A DNA stretch of 32,300 nt from an uncultured Planctomycetaceae bacterium (GTDB lineage Bacteria > Planctomycetota > Planctomycetia > Pirellulales > UBA1268): the NCBI GenBank assembly GCA_903917235.1, contig CAIWZS010000519.1, positions 1-32,300 on the forward strand, in the 5' to 3' direction. Below, one piece after another: positions 1 through 6,177 of the stretch. The translations under genes were made by a program, and so were the position numbers. Below the pieces are notes generated by a model, which was given only the letters and a program-made list of their open reading frames with translations, made no database searches and was not told where the DNA came from. Position 1 is the first letter of the stretch, and each line of letters opens with the position of its first letter.

Positions 1-774
1 CGCAATCCCGAGCACGAGGTGTCGATCGCTCTGGTGGGCACGTACGCGGAGCATCGCGACGCCTACAAGAGCATCTACGAGGCGCTCGACCCCGGAGGCA
101 TCGCGCACCGCACGCAGGTGCGGGTGCAGCCGATCAAGAGCGAGGACATCGAGCGCGAAGGGGCCGAGCGGCTGCTGGCGGGGTTCGACGGGCTCGTCGT
201 CCCGGGCGGATTCGGCGAACGGGGCATCGAGGGGAAGGTGGAGGCGGTGCGGTTCGCGCGGGAGCGCAGGCTGCCGTTCCTCGGCATCTGCCTCGGGATG
301 CAGTGCGCCGTCATCGAGGTTGCCCGTCACGTCGCGGGCCTCGCCTTGGCGCACTCGACCGAGTTCGCCCGCGACACGCCGCATCCGGTGATCTGCCTCA
401 TGGAGGAGCAGCACGGCGTGGTGCAGAAGGGGGGCACGATGCGGCTGGGTGCGCAGCCCTGCGTCCTCTCGGACGGCACGCGATCGGCCGCCGCGTACGG
501 CCGTGAGTCGATCTCCGAACGCCATCGCCATCGTTATGAATTCAACCCGAAGTACCGGCAGGCCCTCGAGGCGGCCGGTCTCGTGATCGCCGGCACGAGC
601 CCCGACGGGTCGCTCGTCGAGATCGTGGAACTGGCCGATCATCCGTGGTTCGTGGCGGTGCAGTTTCATCCCGAGTTCAAGAGCAAGCCCACGTCCGCGC
701 ATCCGCTCTTCTCCGGGCTCGTGGCGGCGGCGGTGGAACGGCATGCCGGCAGCGCGTGGGTGACCGAAGGCTGA
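1..774 (+). CDS. pyrG: CTP synthase, C-terminal glutaminase part (5' end outside window)
   Basis: CTP synthase makes CTP from UTP and glutamine-derived ammonia in the cytosol. The frame is open from base 1, so the GTG at 19 in the ORF track is an internal codon and the N-terminal amidoligase domain lies off the left edge. What remains is the class I glutamine amidotransferase domain. It has the oxyanion-loop motif VPGGFGERG, the nucleophile Cys in LGICLGMQ, the family-typical HRHRYEFN segment, and the catalytic His-Glu pair in [10 protein letters not shown]. The length of the domain and its end shortly after that motif are normal for PyrG. It is a housekeeping gene. The next gene starts 279 nt downstream and is unrelated in function, so the two probably do not share an operon. 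Confidence 0.97.
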   Translation, partial: RNPEHEVSIALVGTYAEHRDAYKSIYEALDPGGIAHRTQVRVQPIKSEDIEREGAERLLAGFDGLVVPGGFGERGIEGKVEAVRFARERRLPFLGICLGMQCAVIEVARHVAGLALAHSTEFARDTPHPVICLMEEQHGVVQKGGTMRLGAQPCVLSDGTRSAAAYGRESISERHRHRYEFNPKYRQALEAAGLVIAGTSPDGSLVEIVELADHPWFVAVQFHPEFKSKPTSAHPLFSGLVAAAVERHAGSAWVTEG

Positions 775-945
775 GGCGGGCCGCACGCGGAGAAAGGGAA
801 GCAGGTCGGGGGTCGCGCGCAGCCGCCGGTGAATCTTCGACTGCACCGAGCGATGCACCATGCCGACAGGGCCTCCACCGTCGAAATCCGGCGGCGGCGA
901 GCACGATCCCCCGACCGGCGCGTTGGGCGAGTATCGCCACGTCCA

Positions 946-969
946 TTCGCACGCCTGGAGGCGTGCGCC
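946..969 (+). promoter_or_regulatory. 24-nt palindromic element upstream of the microcompartment operon
   Basis: In the 279-nt gap between pyrG and the aldehyde dehydrogenase, the core CGCACGCCT-GG-AGGCGTGCG has two perfect 9-bp arms around a 2-nt centre. The full 24-nt element recurs upstream of the DUF4838 gene (20530-20553, minus strand), in the same orientation relative to the gene, with only two differences. Those differences are symmetric and preserve the palindrome. It could be an operator for a dimeric repressor or an RNA hairpin whose loop and 3' arm carry GGAGG. It ends 84 nt before the ATG at 1054. I see nothing else clear in this gap. Confidence 0.6.
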
Positions 970-1053
970 CCGGGGGGCGAGGCAGGCCATTCCCCGAGTC
1001 GAACCCTGGTTCTTTGTCGTGACATTCCTCCCAGCATCCCGGACCCCACCCGC

Positions 1054-2541
1054 ATGACCGCTCCTGCTCCCACGGCGCAAGACGTCGCCGCCATCGTTCG
1101 TCAGGTGCTTGCGGAACTGCGGCAGACCGGCGCCCCGGCGTCACGGCAGGCCGCGAGCGCCGGCGCTGTGACCGGCCGCTCGTTCGCGGGCCACCACGGC
1201 ATCTTCGCCTCGGTCGACGAGGCGGTCGCCGCCGCCGCCGAGGCGTTCCATCACCTCGAGCGACTGGGCGTCGAGGGACGGAAGCGGGCGATCGCGCACA
1301 TCCGCCGGATCGCGATCGGCGACGCCGAGGAGCTCGGCCGCATGGAGTTCGCCGAAACGGGGATCGGCCGCCTCGAGCACAAGATCGAGAAGCTCAAGGT
1401 GCTCGGGGAGAAGGTGCCCGGCGTCGAGTTCATGACGAGCGAGGTCTTCAGCGGGGATCACGGCCTGGCCGTCATCGAGCACGCCCCGTTCGGCGTGATC
1501 GCGGCGATCACGCCCGTGACGCACTCACTGCCGACGATCGCCTGCAACGCGGTCAACATGATCGCGGCGGGCAACACCGTCGTCGTGAACCCGCATCCGA
1601 GCGGACGGAAGGTGGCTGCCGAGGGCGTGCGCCGGTTCAACGCCGCGATCCACCGTGATCTCGGCGTCGACAACCTCGTCTGCCTCGTCGCCGAGCCCAC
1701 GCTCGAGAGCGCCGCCGAGCTCTTCGCCCATCGCGGGGTGAAGCTCATCTGCGTGACCGGAGGCCCCGCCGTCGCGCGGGCGGCGCTCCAGTCGCCCAAG
1801 CGCGCGATCGTCGCGGGGCCCGGCAATCCGCCGGTGGTCGTCGACGAGACCGCCGACCTCGACCACGCCGCCCGTTCGATCATCCAGGGCGCCGCCTACG
1901 ACAACAACCTGCTCTGCATCGGCGAGAAGCAGGTGTTCGTGGTGGAGTCGGTCTTCGACCGGATGATGGTCGCGATGGAGCGGGCCGGTGCGCTGCGGCT
2001 CCACGCCGGTCAGGTCGATGCCCTCACGAAGCGGGCCATCGTCTGGGCCGGCGAGGGCGCCCATCGCCACCAGGTGCCCTGCAAGGATCTGCTCGGGAAG
2101 GACGCGGCGCTGCTCGCCCAGGCCGCCGGCGCCACGCCCCGCGACGGACTCGAACTCGTCTTCGGCGAGACCGACGTCGACAATCCCTTCGTGCCGGTCG
2201 AGCAGATGATGCCCTTCCTGCCGTTCGTCCGCTGCCGGGACGCGGACGAGGCGATCGAGCGGGCGCATGAGAGTGAGCACGGGTTCCGTCACACGGCGAT
2301 CGTCCACTCCACGAACGTCCGGACGATGACGCGGATGGGCCGGCTGCTCGACACGACGCTCTTCGTCAAGAACGGGCCGAGCGTGGCCGGCCTCGGCCTC
2401 GGCGGCGAGGGCTACCTCTCGTTCTCGATCGCGACGCCCACGGGTGAAGGCGTGACGACCCCGCTGACCTTCACGCGGCAGCGCCGGTGCACGCTGGTCG
2501 ACGACCTCCGCATCCTCGGCAGCCCCGGAATGGAGGCCTGA
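1054..2541 (+). CDS. Microcompartment CoA-acylating aldehyde dehydrogenase (PduP/EutE-like)
   Basis: The enzyme oxidises an aldehyde with NAD+ and CoA to acyl-CoA. In planctomycete compartments the likely substrate is lactaldehyde. I use the ATG at 1054 (495 aa) because the protein then opens with a short amphipathic helix (QDVAAIVRQVLAELRQTG, about residues 9-26) and an Ala-rich linker. That is the layout of an encapsulation peptide that docks cargo to the shell. The ORF-track extension back to 829 is low-complexity and unlike the family. The ALDH fold follows, with the nucleophile Cys288 in NNLLCIGEK, the nucleotide-binding region near HSLPTIACNAVN, and GPGNPPVVVDE near 255-265. No strong Shine-Dalgarno is visible. 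It is the first gene of the operon, and the next start lies 5 nt beyond its stop. Confidence 0.93.
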   Translation: MTAPAPTAQDVAAIVRQVLAELRQTGAPASRQAASAGAVTGRSFAGHHGIFASVDEAVAAAAEAFHHLERLGVEGRKRAIAHIRRIAIGDAEELGRMEFAETGIGRLEHKIEKLKVLGEKVPGVEFMTSEVFSGDHGLAVIEHAPFGVIAAITPVTHSLPTIACNAVNMIAAGNTVVVNPHPSGRKVAAEGVRRFNAAIHRDLGVDNLVCLVAEPTLESAAELFAHRGVKLICVTGGPAVARAALQSPKRAIVAGPGNPPVVVDETADLDHAARSIIQGAAYDNNLLCIGEKQVFVVESVFDRMMVAMERAGALRLHAGQVDALTKRAIVWAGEGAHRHQVPCKDLLGKDAALLAQAAGATPRDGLELVFGETDVDNPFVPVEQMMPFLPFVRCRDADEAIERAHESEHGFRHTAIVHSTNVRTMTRMGRLLDTTLFVKNGPSVAGLGLGGEGYLSFSIATPTGEGVTTPLTFTRQRRCTLVDDLRILGSPGMEA

Positions 2542-2546
2542 TCGCC

Positions 2547-2807
2547 ATGCAGCTCGCCCGGATCATCGGCACCGCGACCGCGACGGTGAAGCACCCGTCG
2601 CTCGGCGGCACGCGGCTGCTCGTGGTGCAGCCGCTCCTCGCCGACCGCGCGCGTCCGGACGGAGATCCTCAGCTCGCGATCGACACGATCGCCGCGGGCG
2701 TCGGGGACGTCGTGGTGATCACGAGCGACGGTCGTCTCCTGCGGGACGTGCTCGGCAGCGACACGACGCCGGCCCGGTGGAGCACGATCGCCCTGGTGGA
2801 TCGATGA
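2547..2807 (+). CDS. BMC-P shell vertex protein (EutN/CcmL family), copy 1
   Basis: This 86-residue protein should form a pentamer that caps the vertices of a bacterial microcompartment. It opens with MQLARIIGTATATVKHPSLGG and continues with RLLVVQPL, the classic EutN/CcmL N-terminal beta-barrel pattern. DTIAAGVGDVVVITSDGRLLRDVLG follows, which is the conserved GxGDxVxxxxG loop region. The length is typical for the family. The ATG at 2547 is chosen because the family begins at this Met and because GGAGG lies at 2532-2536 inside the end of the upstream gene. The stop overlaps the next start (ATGA), so translation is probably coupled. A second, divergent pentamer gene lies 0.9 kb downstream. 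Confidence 0.95.
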   Translation: MQLARIIGTATATVKHPSLGGTRLLVVQPLLADRARPDGDPQLAIDTIAAGVGDVVVITSDGRLLRDVLGSDTTPARWSTIALVDR

Positions 2808-3625
2808 GCGAGGTGCAACGCATGAAGGATTCCCGCTCCACGCTCGATGCGGCACTGGTCGCGCGGCTGGTCGGCGAGGTGGTGCAGCGGATCCGGGACG
2901 CCGGAGCGACGCAGAGCGCGTCCACAACCCGGGCGGGTGGCTCGCCGCCCCCTGCCGCCGGTTCGGCCCCGGCTCCGGTCGCCACGGCGGCCCCCGCGGC
3001 ATCACCCGGTGGACACGTGCTCGCCGACCATGTCGTCACGCTCGCCGTCCTCGAGCGCGTGCCGGCCGGAACGCGACGCGTGGTCGTGGGAGCGCGTGCG
3101 GTGCTCACGCCGTCGGCGCGCGAGCACGCGGCCGACACGGGGATCGAGATCGTGCGGCAGGCGGGGACGCCCACGACCGCCGGCGCGGCGCCGCGGATGT
3201 TTCTCGTGGCGCATGCCGCCTGCCCGGCGGACCCGAGCGCGAAGATGGCCGCGATCGCCCGGGCCATCCCGGGCACGCAGCGTCTGCCGACCACGGGGCT
3301 GGCCGATGTGCTCGCGGCCCTGGCGATCCACGCCGGTCGGGATGGGGCACGCGCCGTGCTCCTGACGGGACGGCCGCACCTGGCCGTCGCCGCCGCGAAT
3401 CGGCATGCGAGCCTCCGGGCGGTCACGGGGCACGATGCCATCCGCGTGAAGGGAGCCGTGGCCGAGTGTGCGGCGAACCTGCTCGTGCTCGATCCGGCCG
3501 CTCTCTCCTCGAGCGCCCTCGAGCGGCTCTGCAGCGACCTCATGCTCGGCGCCGACGCGACGCCGCCGACCGAGCTCGCGACCGCACCATCCACCCCCTG
3601 CGGCTGCAAGGGAAAGCACCATTGA
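2804..3625 (+). CDS. Microcompartment-associated RpiB-like protein with encapsulation-type helix
   Basis: This 273-residue protein has no certain activity. Residues 12-33 form an amphipathic helix like a cargo encapsulation peptide. A Pro/Ala/Gly/Thr-rich linker follows to about residue 70. A central segment reads VVVGARAVLTPSAREHAADTGIEIV, resembling a motif seen in EutT/EutQ-type microcompartment proteins. The C-terminal half (about 130-250) resembles RpiB/LacA sugar-phosphate isomerases, with LAVAAANRHASLRAVTGHD matching the AANK..GIRAA..HD pattern. The usual RpiB Cys-Gly-Thr-Gly active-site segment is replaced by LLTGRPH, so isomerase activity is doubtful. It ends in an odd CGCKGKHH tail that could bind metal. 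The start ATG overlaps the BMC-P stop; a second Met lies at codon 7. It could be a catalytically dead scaffold or a diverged isomerase. Confidence 0.7.
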   Translation: MSEVQRMKDSRSTLDAALVARLVGEVVQRIRDAGATQSASTTRAGGSPPPAAGSAPAPVATAAPAASPGGHVLADHVVTLAVLERVPAGTRRVVVGARAVLTPSAREHAADTGIEIVRQAGTPTTAGAAPRMFLVAHAACPADPSAKMAAIARAIPGTQRLPTTGLADVLAALAIHAGRDGARAVLLTGRPHLAVAAANRHASLRAVTGHDAIRVKGAVAECAANLLVLDPAALSSSALERLCSDLMLGADATPPTELATAPSTPCGCKGKHH

Positions 3626-3704
3626 GCGCCACCCCGTCACCATCACGTGAGTCGTGTCGCAGCCGGAAGGTCCGGTCGACCTCCCCCACGCCCGAGACGC
3701 TCCG

Positions 3705-4058
3705 ATGAGACTCGCCCGCACGATCGGCACCGTGACGCTCGTCGAACCGCATGCCTCTATGCGGGGCGGTGCGCTGCGGCTGCTCGTGCCGCTCGGACCG
3801 GACGACCTCGCGGCCGGGGACGGGGCGGCCGAGCCGATCGTGGCCTGGGACGACCTGGGCGCGGGTGACGGTCAGCTCGTCGCCTTCAGCGAGGGGGGCG
3901 AGGCGGCACAGCCATTCCGGCCCGCGGACAAGCCGGTGGACGCCTACGTGGCCGCCCTGATCGACAGCCTCGACCTCGCCGGCACGACCGGCTTGGCCGG
4001 CACAGGCAGCACGACCCGACATCCGACCGCGACCCGAAACGTGGGCCAGAATCGATAG
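3705..4058 (+). CDS. BMC-P shell vertex protein (EutN/CcmL family), copy 2, long tail
   Basis: This is a second pentameric shell protein. It starts MRLARTIGTVTLVEPHASMRGGALRLLVPL, which aligns with copy 1 and the EutN/CcmL N-terminus. The ATG at 3705 is therefore preferred over the ORF-track Met at 3654. It keeps the VAWDDLGAGDGQLVAFSEG loop. Residues past about 90 form an extra Gly/Thr/Arg-rich tail (GTTGLAGTGSTTRHPTATRN) that ordinary 85-100-residue members lack. Copy 1 and copy 2 differ strongly outside the barrel core, so they are not recent duplicates and probably occupy different vertices or permit different interactions. It lies 79 nt after the RpiB-like gene and 68 nt before the aldolase. 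Confidence 0.93.
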   Translation: MRLARTIGTVTLVEPHASMRGGALRLLVPLGPDDLAAGDGAAEPIVAWDDLGAGDGQLVAFSEGGEAAQPFRPADKPVDAYVAALIDSLDLAGTTGLAGTGSTTRHPTATRNVGQNR

Positions 4059-4088
4059 AGACGACCTGTTTTCGCCAACCCTTTTTTG

Positions 4089-4100
4089 ACGCTCGAGCGT
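4089..4100. promoter_or_regulatory. 12-bp perfect palindrome before the aldolase gene
   Basis: ACGCTCGAGCGT is perfectly self-complementary. It sits directly after a run of six T (4082-4087) and ends 26 nt before the aldolase ATG. The T run next to a TTGACG-like hexamer could be part of an internal promoter, with the palindrome as an operator. No convincing -10 was found, so this is a candidate only. Confidence 0.35.
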
Positions 4101-4126
4101 TCACGCCATCAGGAGCAGGAGCCGCC

Positions 4127-5017
4127 ATGGCAGCCACCCCAGCCATCAAGACCACCGACAAGTCGCTCGCCCAGCTCAAGGAGGAGATCTGCGACATCGG
4201 CCGCCGGATCTACGCCAAGGGCTTCGCCGCCGGAAACGACGGGAACATCTCGTTCCGCCTCGGGCCCAACGAGGTGCTCTGCACGCCGACGATGATCTCG
4301 AAGGGCTTCATGAAGCCGTCCGACCTCTGCATCGTCGACATGGAGGGCAACCAGCTCGCCGGCCAGCGCAAGCGGTCGAGCGAGGTGCTGCTCCATCTGA
4401 CGATCATGAAGGAGCGGCCCGACATCAACTCCGTCGTCCACTGCCACCCCCCGCACGCCACCGCCTTTGCCGTGGCGCGGGAGCCGATTCCGCAGTGCGT
4501 GCTGCCCGAGGTGGAGGTCTTCCTCGGCGACGTGCCGATCACGCGCTACGAGACGCCGGGCGGACAGAAGTTCGCCGACACCGTCAAGCCGTACGTGAAG
4601 AAGTCGAACGTGGTGATCCTCGCCAATCACGGTACCGTGAGTTTCGGCGAGACGGTCGAGAAGGCCTACTGGTGGACGGAGATTCTCGACGCCTACTGCC
4701 GGATCCTCATGCTCGCCAAGGATCTCGGTCGTGTCACTTACCTCACGAAGCAGGAGACGAAGGAGCTGCTCGACCTCAAGTCGAAGTGGGGCTACACCGA
4801 CCCGCGGCTCGATCCGGGCATGGAGAACTGCGACATCTGCGCGAACGACGTCTTCCGGTCGAGCTGGGGCCAGACGGGCGTCACCCGCAAGGCGTTCGAC
4901 GCGCCGCCGCCGATGGGGGCGGATCCCGGCAACGCCGTGCGGCCGTCCGGGGCGATCGACCACGAGGCACTCGTCAAGGCGGTGACCGAGCAGGTCTGCA
5001 AGGAACTGGGGCTCTGA
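4127..5017 (+). CDS. Class II (zinc) sugar-phosphate aldolase of the microcompartment
   Basis: This 296-residue AraD/FucA-family aldolase should cleave L-fuculose-1-phosphate or L-rhamnulose-1-phosphate to DHAP and lactaldehyde. Visible signatures are GNDGNIS (36-42), the catalytic Glu86 in SSEVLLH, the zinc ligands His105 and His107 in VVHCHPPHA, and His168 in ANHGTV. After the catalytic core, an extension of about 70 residues ends in an amphipathic helix, DHEALVKAVTEQVCKELGL. This matches C-terminal encapsulation peptides and argues that the enzyme sits in the shell lumen. The extension also has a Cys pair, CDIC. A good Shine-Dalgarno (AGGAG, 5 nt spacing) fixes the start. The sequence does not decide between fuculose and rhamnulose phosphate. 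Confidence 0.9.
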   Translation: MAATPAIKTTDKSLAQLKEEICDIGRRIYAKGFAAGNDGNISFRLGPNEVLCTPTMISKGFMKPSDLCIVDMEGNQLAGQRKRSSEVLLHLTIMKERPDINSVVHCHPPHATAFAVAREPIPQCVLPEVEVFLGDVPITRYETPGGQKFADTVKPYVKKSNVVILANHGTVSFGETVEKAYWWTEILDAYCRILMLAKDLGRVTYLTKQETKELLDLKSKWGYTDPRLDPGMENCDICANDVFRSSWGQTGVTRKAFDAPPPMGADPGNAVRPSGAIDHEALVKAVTEQVCKELGL

Positions 5018-5023
5018 GCCCGC

Positions 5024-5042
5024 TGCCGCGTTCGCGGCGGCA
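5024..5042 (+). other. Intercistronic GC hairpin
   Basis: TGCCGC and GCGGCA form 6-bp arms around a 7-nt loop in the 54-nt gap between the aldolase and dehydrogenase genes. There is no T run after it, so it is more likely a processing or stability element than a terminator. An alternative CCGC-GTTC-GCGG fold overlaps it. Confidence 0.35.
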
Positions 5043-5071
5043 TCCATCCACATTCCGACGGAAACACGACC

Positions 5072-6007
5072 ATGAAGGTGGGCATCATCGGTGGCGGCGG
5101 CATCGTCGGGTCGTCCGCGGGCTTCGCCCTGCAGCTCGGCGGCATCGTGCACGAGATCGTGATCGTCGATGCCAACGCCGACCTGGCCGACGGGCAGGCC
5201 CTCGACATGCTCCACGGGGCTCCGGCGATCGCCGACCAGGTGATCCGCTCCGGCGGCTACGACACGCTGGCCGATGCCGATCTCGTGTGCATCACGGCCG
5301 GACTGCGGCGGAAGCCCGACGAGAGCCGCCTGGCGCTCATCAACCGCAACGTGGTGCTCTTCCGCTCGATCCTCGCGGAGCTCAAGTCGAAGGGGCTGCG
5401 CGGCGACGCCACGGTGCTCGTGGTGAGCAATCCCGTCGACATCCTGACGTACCTCGCCGAACAGGAGCTCGGGCTGCCGGCGGGGCGCGTCATCGGGCTC
5501 GGCACGCTCCTCGACACGCTCCGGTTCCGTGCCCTGCTGGCCATGAGCCTGCAGGCGCCGGCGACGCAGGTGCAGGCCGTGATCCTCGGCGAGCACGGCG
5601 ACAGCATGGTGCCGATCTGGTCGAGCGCGAGCGTGGGCGGCCTGCCGCTGGAGAAATACCCGGGGTTCTCCCACAAGCTCGGCGACGACGTCTTTCAGCG
5701 CGCGAAGACGAGCGGCGCCGAGATGATCAAGAAGAAGACCGGGGCGGGGTTCGCGGTCGGCGTCTCGATCGCCGAGGTGATCCACGCGATCGCGCTCGAC
5801 GCGAAGCGGGTGCTGCCCGTCTCCACCGTGCAGCGGGGGTGCTACGGCCTCCGTGACGTGGCGATCTCGGTGCCGACGGTCGTCGGCCGGAGCGGCGCGG
5901 AGCGGGCGCTCGAGATCGAGCTGTGGCCCAAGGAGATGCAGGGCCTCAAGCGGAGCGCCGCGGTCCTCCGCGAGACGCTCGGCCAGGTGCTCACCACCGC
6001 CGGGTGA
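5072..6007 (+). CDS. Lactate/malate dehydrogenase-family oxidoreductase of the microcompartment operon
   Basis: This 311-residue NAD-dependent 2-hydroxyacid dehydrogenase is the last gene of the operon and probably recycles NADH made by the aldehyde dehydrogenase. The Rossmann start is GIIGGGGIVGSS, with the NAD-selective acid Asp33 in IVDAN. Catalytic residues are present: Arg86, Asn120 (VSNPVD), Asp148, Arg151 and His175 in GEHGDS. The specificity-loop position that is Gln in LDH and Arg in MDH is Arg80 here (AGLRRKPDESR), although the flanking ESRLALINRN looks LDH-like. The true substrate is therefore open: malate/oxaloacetate, lactate/pyruvate or a related C3 compound. No separate encapsulation peptide is evident. 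The C-terminal helix is ordinary for the family. Confidence 0.9.
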   Translation: MKVGIIGGGGIVGSSAGFALQLGGIVHEIVIVDANADLADGQALDMLHGAPAIADQVIRSGGYDTLADADLVCITAGLRRKPDESRLALINRNVVLFRSILAELKSKGLRGDATVLVVSNPVDILTYLAEQELGLPAGRVIGLGTLLDTLRFRALLAMSLQAPATQVQAVILGEHGDSMVPIWSSASVGGLPLEKYPGFSHKLGDDVFQRAKTSGAEMIKKKTGAGFAVGVSIAEVIHAIALDAKRVLPVSTVQRGCYGLRDVAISVPTVVGRSGAERALEIELWPKEMQGLKRSAAVLRETLGQVLTTAG

Positions 6008-6074
6008 GCCGCCCACCGGATGATGTCGCCGCGCCGTGCAGACGGTGGATGTCACGCGGTCGCCGTCCGAGCGT

Positions 6075-6128
6075 GTCTCGCGAGACGCCGGCAGTGCTTT
6101 TTCGTGAGCCCGGTGTTTCGTCGGGCTC
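6075..6128 (+). terminator. Candidate terminator region after the microcompartment operon
   Basis: Two inverted repeats lie 67-121 nt after the operon's last stop. GTCTCGCGAGAC (6075-6086) is a perfect palindrome followed, 12 nt on, by TTTTT. GAGCCCG and CGGGCTC (6106-6112 and 6122-6128) form a 7-bp stem with a 9-nt loop. Neither has a classical hairpin directly followed by a T run, so this is tentative. Confidence 0.4.
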
Positions 6129-6177
6129 CGCACGCTACAACGACGGCCACCGCTCGCCATCCGCCGGAGAACCACCC

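Noticed and set aside
940-1020. tRNA-like T-arm on the minus strand (GGGTTCGACTC)
   Set aside because: The flanking bases do not pair as a T stem and no other arms are found.
829-1053. N-terminal extension of the aldehyde dehydrogenase ORF
   Set aside because: It is Arg/Pro-rich, contains the palindromic element, and would hide the encapsulation peptide that should be at the N-terminus.
4109-6175. 688-aa minus-strand ORF antisense to the aldolase and dehydrogenase
   Set aside because: It is a shadow of real plus-strand genes in GC-rich DNA. Its composition is His/Arg/Asp-rich with no domain.
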